Source: Terfezia claveryi (Eukaryota > Ascomycota > Pezizomycetes > Pezizales > Pezizaceae). Taken from it: DNA of 64,000 nt. The notes beneath the pieces are model-generated. The model saw nothing but the letters and a program-made list of their open reading frames with translations. It had not been told where the DNA came from and ran no database searches. Location: contig WHUX01000126.1 in assembly GCA_015179025.1 (NCBI GenBank), positions 94,539 through 158,538 on the forward strand, in the 5' to 3' direction. A program made the translations under genes and the position numbers. Within the stretch, counting starts at the first letter, position 1. Every line of letters starts with the position of its first letter. This document shows, piece after piece, positions 45,471-56,186 of the stretch.

Positions 45471-45820
45471 GTTAAGGACACAAGGCAGGATGTAATATAG
45501 AGCAGCGCGTGGGGATGGCAGCTGAAATGACAGCAATATTATTATGTACATAATGAAGGAAGCGACGCGAAAGTCGGGCTGAGGACGCAGGTGATATAAC
45601 AAAATGGACGTTAAGTACATAAGGAAAGAAGGAACGTGAGGCACGCACAGGGAGGGGAGGCGGTATGATAAAATTAACGTTATGCACACAACGAAGGAAG
45701 TGACGCAATGTGTTACTATGAGGATGGATGTAAAATAATATAAGTCATATTAAGCTCAGAAAGAGCCTGACGTACATGCAGTTGCTTATGCGTCAGGACG
45801 CAGAATTTTTTTTCCTGATG
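45471..45820. repeat. Right subterminal repeats and right end of the Plavaka element
   Basis: Continuation of the repeats seen before the solo LTR (gttaaggacacaaggcagga, aacaaaatggacgttaagta, aaaattaacgttatgcacac). The end zone has gcgtcaggacgcagaattt, containing the small palindrome gcgtc-ag-gacgc. Confidence 0.75.
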
Positions 45821-45826
45821 TCAGTA

Positions 45827-48800
45827 CTAGATCTTAAAGTTAAACCAAGAGAGAAATTCCAACTACCTAGCCTGCTGTTAGTTGAGTAGCTTAGTGGTTG
45901 TAAAATATATAAGGTTTTTGTAATCAGATAATACCTTGATAATCCCTTTAGCTGACTTCAAGTGTAGCCTCCACTTCTCAAATGCTCTTACAATAGCCAT
46001 TAGCTTCTTGTCATAGATCTTATAGTTGCACTTAGCCAGAAAGTGCTTTTTTGAGAAGTAGGCTACTGGGTGGAGGATGCTATTAATATACTGAGAGAGA
46101 ATTCCTATAGAAATATAATCAGAAGCATCAGTTTCAATGATATATTCACTGTCCAGATCAAAATAGGTCAGGATTGGTACTGAGTAAAAGGCTTCTTTCA
46201 GGTTCTGGAAGGTAGATTAGGCTTTTGGGTTTCAGTAAAAGGCCCTTTTTGTTAGGTGTGAGCTAGCTTCTACCTTCATTTTCATCAAAGTCATTAGAGG
46301 TGCTGCAATCCTCAAGTATCCTAGAATAAACTAGTGGTAGAAGTTGGCAAACTTTAGGAAGGCTTATATGTCCTTTAAGTTGGCTAGGGTTTCCCACTTC
46401 TGGATTGTAGCAACCTTAGTAGGATCTATCCAAATACCTTTTATAGTAATGATTAACTCCAGATACTTGACCTCCTGCATATAAAACTTGTATTTCTCAG
46501 GGTTGAGGAACAATCCAACTTGCTCCAGGTTTTCCAATACCTGCTAGACATGAATCTTGTGTTCTGTGAGGTTATCTGAATAAATTAAGATATCATCGAG
46601 GTAAGCTATGCAGAATACATCTAAGAAGTCTTATAGGGTATCATTAATAAAGTGTTGGAAAGAGGACAGAGTATTAGTTAAGCTAAAAGGTATGATATTG
46701 TACTCAAAGTGGCTATAATACATTCAGAAAGTAGTTTTCTACTCCTCTCCCCTGCAATCCTTACCAGATTGTATGCCTCTCTTAAATCCAGTATGGTGAA
46801 CTATTTGGCTTTGGAGAGCCTAGCTAATATCTCCTAAATTAGGAGTAGGGAGTACTTGTTTTTAACCATTATCTCATTTAGGCACCAATAATTGATATAC
46901 AACTAGAGAGAGCCATCCAATTTCTTGATGAAAAGTATTGAGGCACCTGCTGGTAAGGAGCTATAGCGAATGAAGCTCTTATTAAGGTTTTCCTCCAAGT
47001 ATTTCTTTAAAGCTTCTAGCTCTAACTAGGACATTCCATAGAGGAGCCTATAGGGAGGGGTCTTACCCTTAATCAATGGAATTGTGTGGTCATATAGCTA
47101 GTGGAGTGTAAGTTTTTCAGTAGCTTTTCCTAAGAACAGGTCAATAAATTCATAGTATTCATTCAGGAACATGGACTTCTACTCCTCCTTTGACTATGTC
47201 TTATAAATCTCCAAATTTACCTCATGTATAGATAAGGTATGAGCCTTTAACTTGTGCCTTCTAGTAAGGTAACCAAAAGCCCCTACTCCAATGAAGCTAA
47301 TATTCAGAGGTTTTTAGAGATTCAGGGGCACAGGGGGCATAGGAGAGATAGAGGGTGTAGGAGAAATCAGAGGTATAGGGGGGAAAACAGAAGAAACAGA
47401 GGAATTCGCATCAATATGTACAGGCAAGTGTATCACTTGAGTAGGGTAAATTATTGACAGTAGTAAGGTACACAGCTCAGTAATAGTAGCCTTTGGATTC
47501 CCATAATACTTTTTGCAATAAGGGCTGTTGAAGTACAATATATAAGAGCTAAAGCTGACCGAAATATTGTACATTCTAAGTTAGGAGATCCTGAGAACAA
47601 TCAGATACTTGAGCTTTATCATGAACATTGGGAAGTTTACCTCAAAGTGATTCCCGACCTGGGTAGGCATACATATAATATTGGTGATATCTCCACTGGA
47701 CATGGGTCAGCCATCAATAACATGTAAAATATAGGGGGTTCTGAGCTTGGATATGGATATAGAGAATTTCCTAATAAAGGCTTGGTCAATGAATGCAATT
47801 CCTAAAGCTCTGCAATCTATAAGTACTAATGTATTGATTGTTCTATTATTGATTCTGAGGGAAATAGATATAATAAAGTGCTTGAGGAACAAGCGAGATT
47901 CATCAATAGAAGTAGAGGAGATAGAAAATGTAGATAAAGAAAAAGATAGATAGCCTGGGGTAGGTCTCTTGCTAGTGTCAGTAACTAGGTAAGGGACAGA
48001 GCTTTTCCCAACTCGTCAACCTCCTCGATCTTTAGTACTAGAGTGTCGATTATATAGATAGCTAGAGAGTGATTTTTTCGAAGAGGGTAGGCCGCAATGA
48101 AGTGGTTAGCCTTTCTACAAGCTATACACAGCCCATTATTCTAGTGGCGTTTCCTCTCTTCTTGAGTTAGGTAGAGTCTGCTTGTAGATAAGTCCATAGG
48201 GGCCAGTCTACCCACCATGAGAAAAGGGTAGGCTGGCTTGTTCAAAGGGGTTACAGGGACCTATGGCTGAGGGTAAGGGGCTGAAAAGGTCGATCAGGGA
48301 GGTACTATTATAGGAAAGGCTTTAAGGCTGTTTCTAAACCTGGCTATCTTTTGCTCCAATCAGCTAGCCTGATTAATGAATTCTTTAAAGGTATAGATGT
48401 CTGGGAAGTTAATAAGTGCCTATCTCAGTTTCATGCTTAAGCTTTCCTGGAATTGATCTAGTTTGATCTTGTCACTCCATTCAACTTCCACAGCCAGCCT
48501 AGAGAATTCGGCCATATAGGTGACCAGGTCAGTATTTCTTTGTCAGAGGGTCCAGAAGGCTAGGGTAGTCATTCTCTTTAGGTCCTAGTCTCTAAATACT
48601 CAGTCAAGGATCATCAATAGGGCAGGGATATCTGCTAGTTTGATACTTGTTTCTAATATATAGGGCTGGACTTGGTCTAAAGCCTTCCCCTCTAGTAGGT
48701 TATAAATATACACAAGTTTGTACTAGGTAGTTAGAAACTTAGTGGCATCTCTGTAAAGCTTAATATTGATAGAGTTTTTCTAGGCCTTGAGGTGGGCCCA

Positions 48801-49362
48801 TTCGCTATTAAATTTGAGGGAAGTGATAAGGTCTTGGGTTTTGGAAGGCATGGCAGTCACAGGTACCTATATGGTTATAGTAGTAAAGGTATGGTTAAGA
48901 TTGCAAATGGTTACTCAGTCATCTGCAAGGTCCTCTCAGAGAAGAAGGATTTTATCTTTAGCTTCTTTCAACCTTCATTAGATGTTCTGGAGCTCTGCTC
49001 CTTATTTTTCACTAATTTTATAGGTAGTGATGAAGATATTGATAGCCATTTAGTGGTATTCCAATTCCTGGGCTGAGTTTGAGGGTATTAGGGTTTCCTG
49101 CTATATTTAAAACCTGTCGGTAGGTAACAGGGTTAGTTCAGACATTGTACTGATTGCTTAAAGTAATCCAATGTAGTATAATATAAGCTTTAGAGAACAA
49201 GGGGACCAAAGGGTATGTTCAAGTAAGGGCAGGGCTAAGGCAATACATATATAGGAACGCTATGTATATGAATAGGAGAAGGATAGGAAGGGGAGCAAAG
49301 GTAAGAGGTAAGGGAGGTAGAGGGCAAGAAGTATAAGATATACGGAGGCAGTTGCTGCATGT
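45827..49362 (-). mobile_element. Gypsy-A, segment 3 of 4: RNase H, RT, protease, gag and part of 5' LTR (RIPped)
   Basis: Minus-strand pol and gag of the Gypsy-A copy. Readable against the paralogues: RNase H end at about 45835-45930; RT at about 46450-46950 with the catalytic YLDDIL codons near 46585-46610; protease region 47700-47950 (ALGIAFIDQAFIRKFSI); gag zinc knuckle near 48095-48140; capsid block 48550-48830. The slippery heptamer GGGAAAA is kept at 48009-48003. Part of the 5' LTR (49177-49362) follows, then Gypsy-2 interrupts. Many stops. Confidence 0.85.
49177..49362 (-). repeat. Gypsy-A 5' LTR, inner part
   Basis: Matches the inner end of the 3' LTR at 18969 onward (tataatataagctttagag versus tgtaatatgggctctaggg). 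Continues at 55836-56186. Confidence 0.8.
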
Positions 49363-49959
49363 TGTTACAACCGTGTTCTTAGTCTTGATTTGACACTCGA
49401 ACAGGCTTGTTCGGGTGTCGTTGATGGGTTGTTGTTATTGTTGCCCTCGGTATCACCTGCGACGCAGGTGATGGGTTATTGTTATTGTTGCCCTCGGCAT
49501 CACCTGCGATGCAGGTAATGGGTTATTAACATTGTTGCCTTTATCATCACCTGCGATCACAGGTGATAGGTTATCGTTACCTTGCTTGGCTTCCGAGATA
49601 AGGGATCTTGGGAAGCTTATTCCTTCCATTGCCCTGGCCCAGAATTATGTATATATAGCCCCTGCCCCTCGTACTGTCGTTGGATCCCTATCCAACATCT
49701 TGTATACCTAATACAGGACCTTGCTTCTCTCTGGTGTACCTCCCTTGTACACCCCCTCGTCTTGCCATGACCCATCAAACAGCTCTGCAGCCCTGCTGTC
49801 TCCTACTACTCCGGTGTGCCTCTCTCGCCCTCACTCTTGCCCCCATCCTAAGCCTTTCCCCTAGTTACACACGTAGCGTTCCTACGTGTGTGTTACCCTA
49901 AGACTTGCCCTAGCCCCGGCGTACCCCTTGGTCGCCTTGTCTCCAGAGCCTATGTTACA
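49363..49959 (+). repeat. Gypsy-2 5' LTR
   Basis: TGTTACAACC...ATGTTACA (3' LTR starts TGTCACAACC). Holds one GACACTCG..GGTGTC palindrome and three CACCTGCG-type palindromes near 49454, 49499 and 49545. Confidence 0.97.
49650..49658 (+). promoter_or_regulatory. Putative TATA box of the Gypsy-2 LTR promoter
   Basis: tatatatag, placed about 310 bp before the LTR end and conserved at the same place in all LTRs of the family (about 20985, 29614, 55526), followed by ccctgcccctcgtactg. Function is inferred from position only. Confidence 0.4.
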
Positions 49960-49994
49960 CTACGTTGGATCACTCTGATCAACCGGTACGCTCA

Positions 49995-51230
49995 ATGGCT
50001 ACCCAAGACTCTACTCTCACTGCCAGGTTTCGAGCCTGGCAAGCCCTGCCTATTCCTATGAACCAGGTCGACTTCGGCAGTTATCGCCAGACCATTATCG
50101 ACATATACCTTGCCGCAGATGCCTTGGGCCAACGACTGGAATCAGCCATACATGAAGGCCAACAAAAACAGACCAGGACCAATGATGAGGTCACGATACT
50201 CACCGAAGACCTCCTCTCATGCCAGGCCGACCTCGCCTCCTGCTAAAGCAACCTCGTGACTGCCCAGAACGACTTAATCAACGAAAGAAGAACCATTCAG
50301 ACTCTGAATAGGGCCCTGGACACGATTGGAAGCCAAGCAGCTCCAGCACCCCAAGCATCCCAGGCACCCAAAACCCAAGATCTCCCCACCCCACCAAAGT
50401 TTAATGGCGAAAGGACACGCCTGAAAGCCTGGAAAAATTCCATCAAGATTAAACTGAATGGGGATGCTGCAAAGTTCCCTACCGTTCAGCACCAATTAGC
50501 CTATGTATATGGCCTACTGGAGGGCATAGCTTTAGACCAGGTTCAACCCTATGTGCTCGATGACCACTTCAACCTCCCTGACATTGCTGCTTTATTCACA
50601 ATCCTCGACCGCGCTTTTGGAGACCCGGATCCCGTAGGTACAGCCACTCGTGCTCTTCGAGAATTAAAACAGAAAGGTCATAACCTCTCAGCGTATGTGG
50701 CCGAATTCTCAAGGTTGGCAGCAGAGGTGGAATGGAACGATCGGGTAAAGCGGGAACAATTCGAGGAGGGCCTCAACATTGAGCTCAAAAGGGCCCTCCT
50801 GCAAGCTCCAGATGTCAAAACTCTCGACGAATACATTGATCAGGTGTCGAAGATGGAGCAAAAATTGGCTAGGTTAAGAGCCCAGACCAGCGCCTCCAGT
50901 ACCTATCGGCCTGCGAGAGTACAGCACCCCCAGAGCCAAATGCAGCAACTGCGACCCCAGAACCCGAGCCCTCAGATCCAAGCTACGGCCAATAAGCCAG
51001 CCCACCTGTCCCTTGTGGCTGGCGGCACCACCCCCATGGATTTATCATCAGGAAGGCCCCGCCTGACACAAGAAGAAAGGGAACGTCGCCGCAACAATGG
51101 GTTGTGCATTGCCTGTGGAAAAGGGGATCACTTCATTGCAGCCTGTCCTTTGAGAAAGAATCGCTCCCTGGCCGTACATGCGGTGTCCGAAACCCCAGAG
51201 GAGTTGGGAAAAGTGGAGTCCCTTGCCTAG
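49995..51230 (+). pseudogene. Gypsy-2 gag (one in-frame TAA)
   Basis: Structural polyprotein that forms the virus-like particle and binds the RNA. ATG 49995 (MATQDSTLTARFRAWQALP), a coiled-coil-like stretch, TAA at 50244-50246 (probable CAA), then an open frame to TAG 51228-51230: LPTPPKFNGERTRLKAWKN and FGDPDPVGTATRALRELKQK of the retrotransposon gag domain, a Gln/Pro linker, and zinc knuckle CIACGKGDHFIAAC (C-x2-C-x4-H-x4-C) near 51107-51148. About 411 codons. The heptamer GGGAAAA (51206-51212) is placed in register (G GGA AAA) 16 nt before the stop and would shift ribosomes by minus one into pol. Confidence 0.9.
51206..51212 (+). promoter_or_regulatory. Minus-one programmed frameshift site (gag-pol)
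   Basis: G GGA AAA in the gag frame, canonical X XXY YYZ form. After slipping, translation continues SGVPCLVADTSKGPI in the pol frame. The same word in the same register is present in Gypsy-1 (25331-25337) and even in RIPped Gypsy-A (48009-48003, minus). Confidence 0.7.
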
Positions 51231-54200
51231 TTGCTGACACTAGCAAGGGACCTATTTTGGGTCATTTATCTTTATCTGCGTTTTCTTTGTCTACATCTAT
51301 GTCTGTTGATGAGTCTCGCCTGTTTGGCGAGCACTTCGTTGTACCTATAACTGTCAAGTTCAATGATAAAACAGTGGTTATATCAGCTCTCATAGATTGT
51401 GGGGCTTCAGGAATAGCATTCATTGACCAGACCTTCGTCAGTAGAAACTCTATACCAACCTCCAAGCTAAAAACCCCCCGCCTTCTTAATGTTATTGACG
51501 GCCGCCCTATCTCTTCTGGGGCGATTACCGACCTCGCATGCCTGCCCAGCACCATGGGTGATCACTCGGAAGATCTCCCAATGTTCGTAACCAAGCTAAA
51601 GTATCCAATTGTCCTTGGGATCCCCTAGCTCAGGATGCACGATGTATCAGTCAGTTTCGGCTCTTACACCCTGCGATTCAACAGCCCTTATTGCAAAAAA
51701 CACTGTGGAGATCCAAAAACCACTATCACTGGGCTGTGCGCATTGCCACCCCCAATAATCCACCCGACTCAGGTGGTACTCCCGCCTGCATACATCAATG
51801 CCACCATTCCCCCAGTTTCCCCGGTTACCTCTGTTCCCCCAGTTTCCCTGATATCCCCCACCCCCGCAAAACCCCTGAATATTAACTTTATTGGAGCAGG
51901 GGCCTTCGCTCATCTCACCAGGAGGCATAAGCTCAAGGCGCATACCCTCTCAATTTATGAGATCAATCTGGAAATTAACAAGACCAGGTCCAAGGAGGAG
52001 TGGAAATCCTTGGTTCCGAATGAGTACCATGAGTTTATTGATTTGTTCTCAGAGAAGGCCGCGGAAAAGCTTGCCCCCCATCGACCATACGACCACACAA
52101 TCCCGCTGATTGAAGGAAAAACTCCCCCTTATGACCCCTCTATGGAATGTCCCGAGTGGAATTGGAGGCCCTGAAGAAGTACCTGGAGGAGAACTTGAAT
52201 AAGAGCTTCATTCGGCACAGCTCTTCCCCGGCGGGTGCTTCTGTACTGTTCGTGAAGAAATCAGACGGCTCTCTTCGGTTGTGTGTTGATTATCGTGGCC
52301 TGAACGAGATAACGGTTAAAATCAGGTACCCCCTACCTCTAATCCAGGAGACATTAGCCAGGCTTTCCAAGGCAAAATGGTTTACCAAATTGGACTTGAG
52401 AGGGGTGTACAACCTGGTACGGATCACTGAGGGAGAGGAGTGGAAAACTGCCTTCAAGACATGTTACGGCCACTTCGAGTACAACATCATACCCTTCGGC
52501 TTAACCAATGCCCCAGCCTCTTTCCAACACTTTATTAACGACACTCTGCGAGACTTCCTGGACATGTTCTGCACGGCTTACCTCGACGATATCTTGATCT
52601 ATTCAGATACTCTGGCAGAGCACAAAATCCATGTCAGGCAAGTCTTAGAGAAGCTGAAGCAGGCTGGGCTGTACCTTAAGCCTGAAAAATGCGAATTCCA
52701 CGTCCAAGAAGTGAAGTACCTGAGCTTGATCATAACCATGAAAGGTATTAGGATGGACCCCGACAAAGTTGCTGCAATCCAAGAGTGGGAAACCCCAGCC
52801 AATTTGAAGGATGTGCAAGCCTTCCTAGGATTTGCTAACTTCTACTGCCAATTTATCCTAGGATACTCAAGGATCGCGGCACCCCTGACGGCCCTGACGA
52901 AGACGAAGGTAGAAGCTGGCTCACACCTAACGAAAAGGGCCTTCCACTGGAATCCAGAAGCCCAATCCGCCTTTCAGAACCTCAAGGAAGCTTTCTGCTT
53001 AGCACCGATCCTGGCTAATTTCAACCCCGAACAGGAGTGTGTCGTCGAAACTGATGCCTCCGACTATGTCTCCGCAGGAATTCTGTCCCAGAACGACGAT
53101 AATGGCATCCTCCACCCAGTGGCATACTTCTCAAAAAAGCACTCTCCGGCGGAGTGTAATTATGAAATCTATGACAAGGAGTTAATGGCCATTGTGCGAG
53201 CATTCGAGGAGTGGAGGCCACACCTGGAGTCAGCCAAGGGGATCATCGAGGTACTATCTGATCATAAGAATCTTGAGTACTTCACCACCACTAAGCTGCT
53301 GAACCGACGGCAGGCTAGGTGGTCGGAGTTCTTATCTCGATTCAACTTCAAGATCAAGTATCGGCCTGGAAAGGCTAGTGGGAAACCAGACGCACTGACC
53401 AGGAGATCAGGAGATCTCCCTAAGGGGGGGGATGAAAGGCTAAAATACCAGAACCAGGTGGTACTGAAGCCGGAAAATCTTGACCTGGCCGCCAACGTTC
53501 TGGCTGAGGCTAAGGCTGAGGCTGAAGCTGAGATCGTGGATGTCGAGGCTGATGCAGATGCTGGAAGTGATCTCCGACAACAGGTAAAAAGGGCATACGC
53601 AGAGGACCCACTGGCCAAAGACATTATCGCCGCAGTGGATTCTGGCCAGCGCCGCCACACCAAGATTTCCCTGGCCGAGTGTACAACTCAGGACGGCCTC
53701 CTCTACCACTTGGACCGCCTCTACGTGCCTGCAGACGATAAGCTACGCCTGCGATTGATCAAGGAACACCACGACACACTGGCAGCGGGTCACCCTGGAG
53801 TGGCTAAGACGTTAGAGTTGCTGTCTAGGCAATATACGTGGATTGACCAACGGAAGGAAGTGGAGCGGTACATACGGAATTGCTATGTCTGCAAGCGTGC
53901 CAAACCCACCCGCCATGCTCCTTATGGTACCCTGAAGCCCCTGGAAGTCCCAGAACAACCCTGGCAACACCTCACTATGGACTTCGTCACCGGATTGCCG
54001 GAAGACTCGGAATTCAACGCCATCTTGATGGTAGTAGATCGGTTAACGAAAATGAGGCATGTGATACCCTATCGAGATACCTGCTCGGCCCCCGAATTGG
54101 CATCCCTCTATCTGGATAATGTCTTCCGTTACCATGACCTCCTAGCATTGATTGTCTCAGACCGTGGCCCTCAGTTCATCGCCGACTTCTGGAAAACATT

Positions 54201-55032
54201 CTGTGAGCTGTTGGGTATCGAAGTACACCTGTCTACGGCATACCACCCTCAGACTGATGGCCAGTCAGAACGTATGAACGCCATCATGTAGTAATATCTG
54301 AGGGCGTACATCAATTACCAGCAGAATAACTAGGTTTCATTGCTGGCCACCTGCGAATTCTCCGCCAACAACCACTTCTCGGAGACCCTGAAGACCTCCC
54401 CATTCCTGGCCAATTATGGCTGGCACCCTCGGTTCGTAGACTCCCTGGCACCTCTGCGCAAGGCCAGGGAGAATGCCCAGCTAAGGAGTTTGCCACGCAG
54501 ATTTCTGAACTTCACTCTACCCTAAAAGCTGAGCTGGGATATGCGCAAGCCAGGCAAGCCGAATATGCCAATGGATCACGGTTGCCAGCCCCAAGTATCA
54601 GCCAGGAGATAAGGTGTGGCTCTCCAGCAGGCACTTCCGGACGGAATGGCCATCTCGCAAGCTCGACCATAAGTTCCTGGGTCCATTCGAGGTGGTGGCC
54701 GCTGTGGGGCCTCATGCCTATCGACTGAGGTTCCCCAAGGACATCAAATGCCACCCGGTTGTACACATATCGGAAATTGAGCCAGGGGCTGACGATCCCC
54801 TCCCAGGGCAGAAACACCCCCACCCCCTCCAGTAGTTATCGAAGGTGAAGAGGAATGGGAGGTGGTGGAAGTGCTGGACTCGTGAAAGAGGTATGGGCAA
54901 CTGCAGTACAAGGTTAAATAGGTAGGGGACGAGGAGGCTACCTGGCAACCCGCTAAGGACCTGGAAAATGCACAGGATCTGGTCTCCCTGTTCCATCAGC
55001 GATACCCGAGGAAGCCCCGTCCGGTTGAGTGA
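51213..55032 (+). pseudogene. Gypsy-2 pol: PR-RT-RNaseH-IN-chromodomain, lightly damaged
   Basis: Replication polyprotein. Protease about 51310-51630 (ALIDCGASGIAFID, catalytic Asp); TAG 51626-51628 at an expected Trp (GIP-W-LRMHDV); one base lost in a C-run at about 52133-52137; then a 714-codon frame 52147-54291: RT with [15 protein letters not shown] and YLDD (52579-52590), RNase H ([15 protein letters not shown]), integrase H-H-C-C zinc domain (53765-53900, NCYVCKRAK), core [32 protein letters not shown] at 54289-54294, TAG 54331, single-base losses near 54478, 54592 and 54810, and TGA/TAG in the chromodomain (EEEWEVVEVLDS, 54850-54990). Ends TGA 55030-55032. The chromodomain would direct integration to methylated heterochromatin. 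Confidence 0.92.
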
Positions 55033-55233
55033 TCTCCCATGTCTGAGTTGGGGTTCTTGTCCTTGTTGTTGTTGTCGCTGTTATCACCTGCGACGCAGGT
55101 GATGGGTCTTTGTTGTTGTTTGGAGTTGGAGTCCTTGTCGTTGCCTTTGTTGTTGTTATTTCCTGTGTTGATTTTGCCGGTTGTTGTGCCCAAGCCTACT
55201 AGTCGCTGGAGCTCCAGCCTAAAGGGGGAATAG
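55033..55233 (+). other. Gypsy-2 3' untranslated region and polypurine tract
   Basis: Contains an extra TCACCTGCGACGCAGGTGA palindrome (55086-55104) like those in the LTR, a T/G-rich stretch, and AAAGGGGGAATAG (55221-55233) as polypurine tract directly before the 3' LTR. Confidence 0.7.
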
Positions 55234-55830
55234 TGTCACAACCATGTTCTTAGTCTTGATTTGACACTCGAACAGGCTTGTTCGGGTGTCGTTGATGGGT
55301 TGTTGTTATTGTTGCCCTCGGCATCACCTGCGACGCAGGTGATGGGTTATTGTTATTATTGCCCTCGGCATCACCTGCGATGCAGGTGATGGGTTATTGA
55401 CATTGTTGCCTTTATCATCACCTGCGATCGCAGGTGATGGGTTATCGTTACCTTGCTTGGCTTCCGAGATAAGGGATCTTGGGAAGCTTATTCCTTCCGT
55501 TGCCCTGGCCCGGAATTATGTATATATAGCCCCTGCCCCTCGTACTGTCGTTGTATCCCTATCCAACGTCTTGTATATCTAATACAGGACCTTGCTTCTC
55601 TCTAGTGTACCTCCCTTGTACACCCCCTCATCTTGCCGTGACCCATCAAACAGCTCTGCAGCCCTGCTGTCTCCTACTACTCCCGTGTGCCTCTCTCGCC
55701 CTCGCTCTTGCCCCCGTCCTAAGCCTTTCCCCTAGTCACACACGTAGCGTTCCTACGTGTGTGTTACCCTAAGCCTTGCCCTAGCCCCGGCATACCTCTT
55801 GGTCGCCTTGTCCCCAGAGCCCACGTTACA
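55234..55830 (+). repeat. Gypsy-2 3' LTR
   Basis: TGTCACAACC...CACGTTACA, 597 bp. Same structure as the 5' LTR. Confidence 0.97.
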
Positions 55831-55835
55831 CATGT

Positions 55836-56186
55836 ATCAGAAGAAGGCAGCTATGCTACAGAGTTATTCATGGAATAAGGTAGGATGAGGGGGTGTATAA
55901 GAGGGTATACCTTCATAGAGAGTGATAAGATCTGTATTAGGATACAAGATGTTGGATCGGGATTCAATGATAGTATAAGGGATAGGGGCTATATATATGT
56001 AATTCCAGGCTAGGGTAATAGAGGGAATAAGCTTCCCAAGATCCCTATCTTGGAAGCTAAGCAAGGTAATGTTAACCCATTACCTGTAATTACAAGTGAT
56101 AATAAAGGCAATAATAGCAATAACCCATTACCTATATCGCAAGTAATGCTGAGAGCAATAATAATAATAACCCATCATCTACAATT
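55836..56186 (-). repeat. Gypsy-A, segment 4 of 4: outer part of 5' LTR (RIPped)
   Basis: Continues 49177-49362 and matches 19170-19545 of the 3' LTR. It stops at the start of the Gypsy-5 LTR, so about the first 85 bp of this LTR are lost or lie beyond Gypsy-5, outside the window. Confidence 0.8.

Larger units (their letters stand above)
30700..45820. mobile_element. 15.1-kb Plavaka-type (CACTA superfamily) DNA transposon with cargo genes
   Basis: This block interrupts Gypsy-A pol at one point: segment 2 ends and segment 3 resumes within the same codon region. tcagta occurs on both sides (30694-30699, 45821-45826) and may be the target duplication, although aligning with paralogues shows about 4 extra bases, so ends are uncertain by some 6 bp (an alternative reads the ends as CAGTAAACACG and ACTGACATCAGG, CACTA-like). 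Inner terminal similarity: AAATCTGCGTC at the left, AATTCTGCGTC read inward at the right. Contents: subterminal tandem repeats, DUF6532-like gene, 419-aa gene, secreted-protein remnant, G-rich minisatellites, TET/JBP-like oxygenase, and a Plavaka transposase. A solo LTR sits in the right subterminal repeats. Confidence 0.8.
49363..55830 (+). mobile_element. Gypsy-2: youngest, best preserved Ty3/Gypsy chromovirus
   Basis: 6468 bp, two LTRs of 597 bp each, perfect target duplication CATGT (49358-49362, 55831-55835), inserted in the LTR of Gypsy-A. The LTRs differ mainly by a few transitions in the first 220 bp (about eight). gag and pol are almost open, with a handful of stops and indels listed under the genes, so it is not autonomous. 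Confidence 0.97.

Noticed and set aside
30700..45820. Starship-type giant element
   Set aside because: No tyrosine recombinase (captain, DUF3435-like) gene is visible; the block has a Plavaka transposase and subterminal repeats instead.
30700..45820. Helitron
   Set aside because: No Rep/helicase gene and no 3' CTRR hairpin at the end; boundaries do not fit an A-T insertion.
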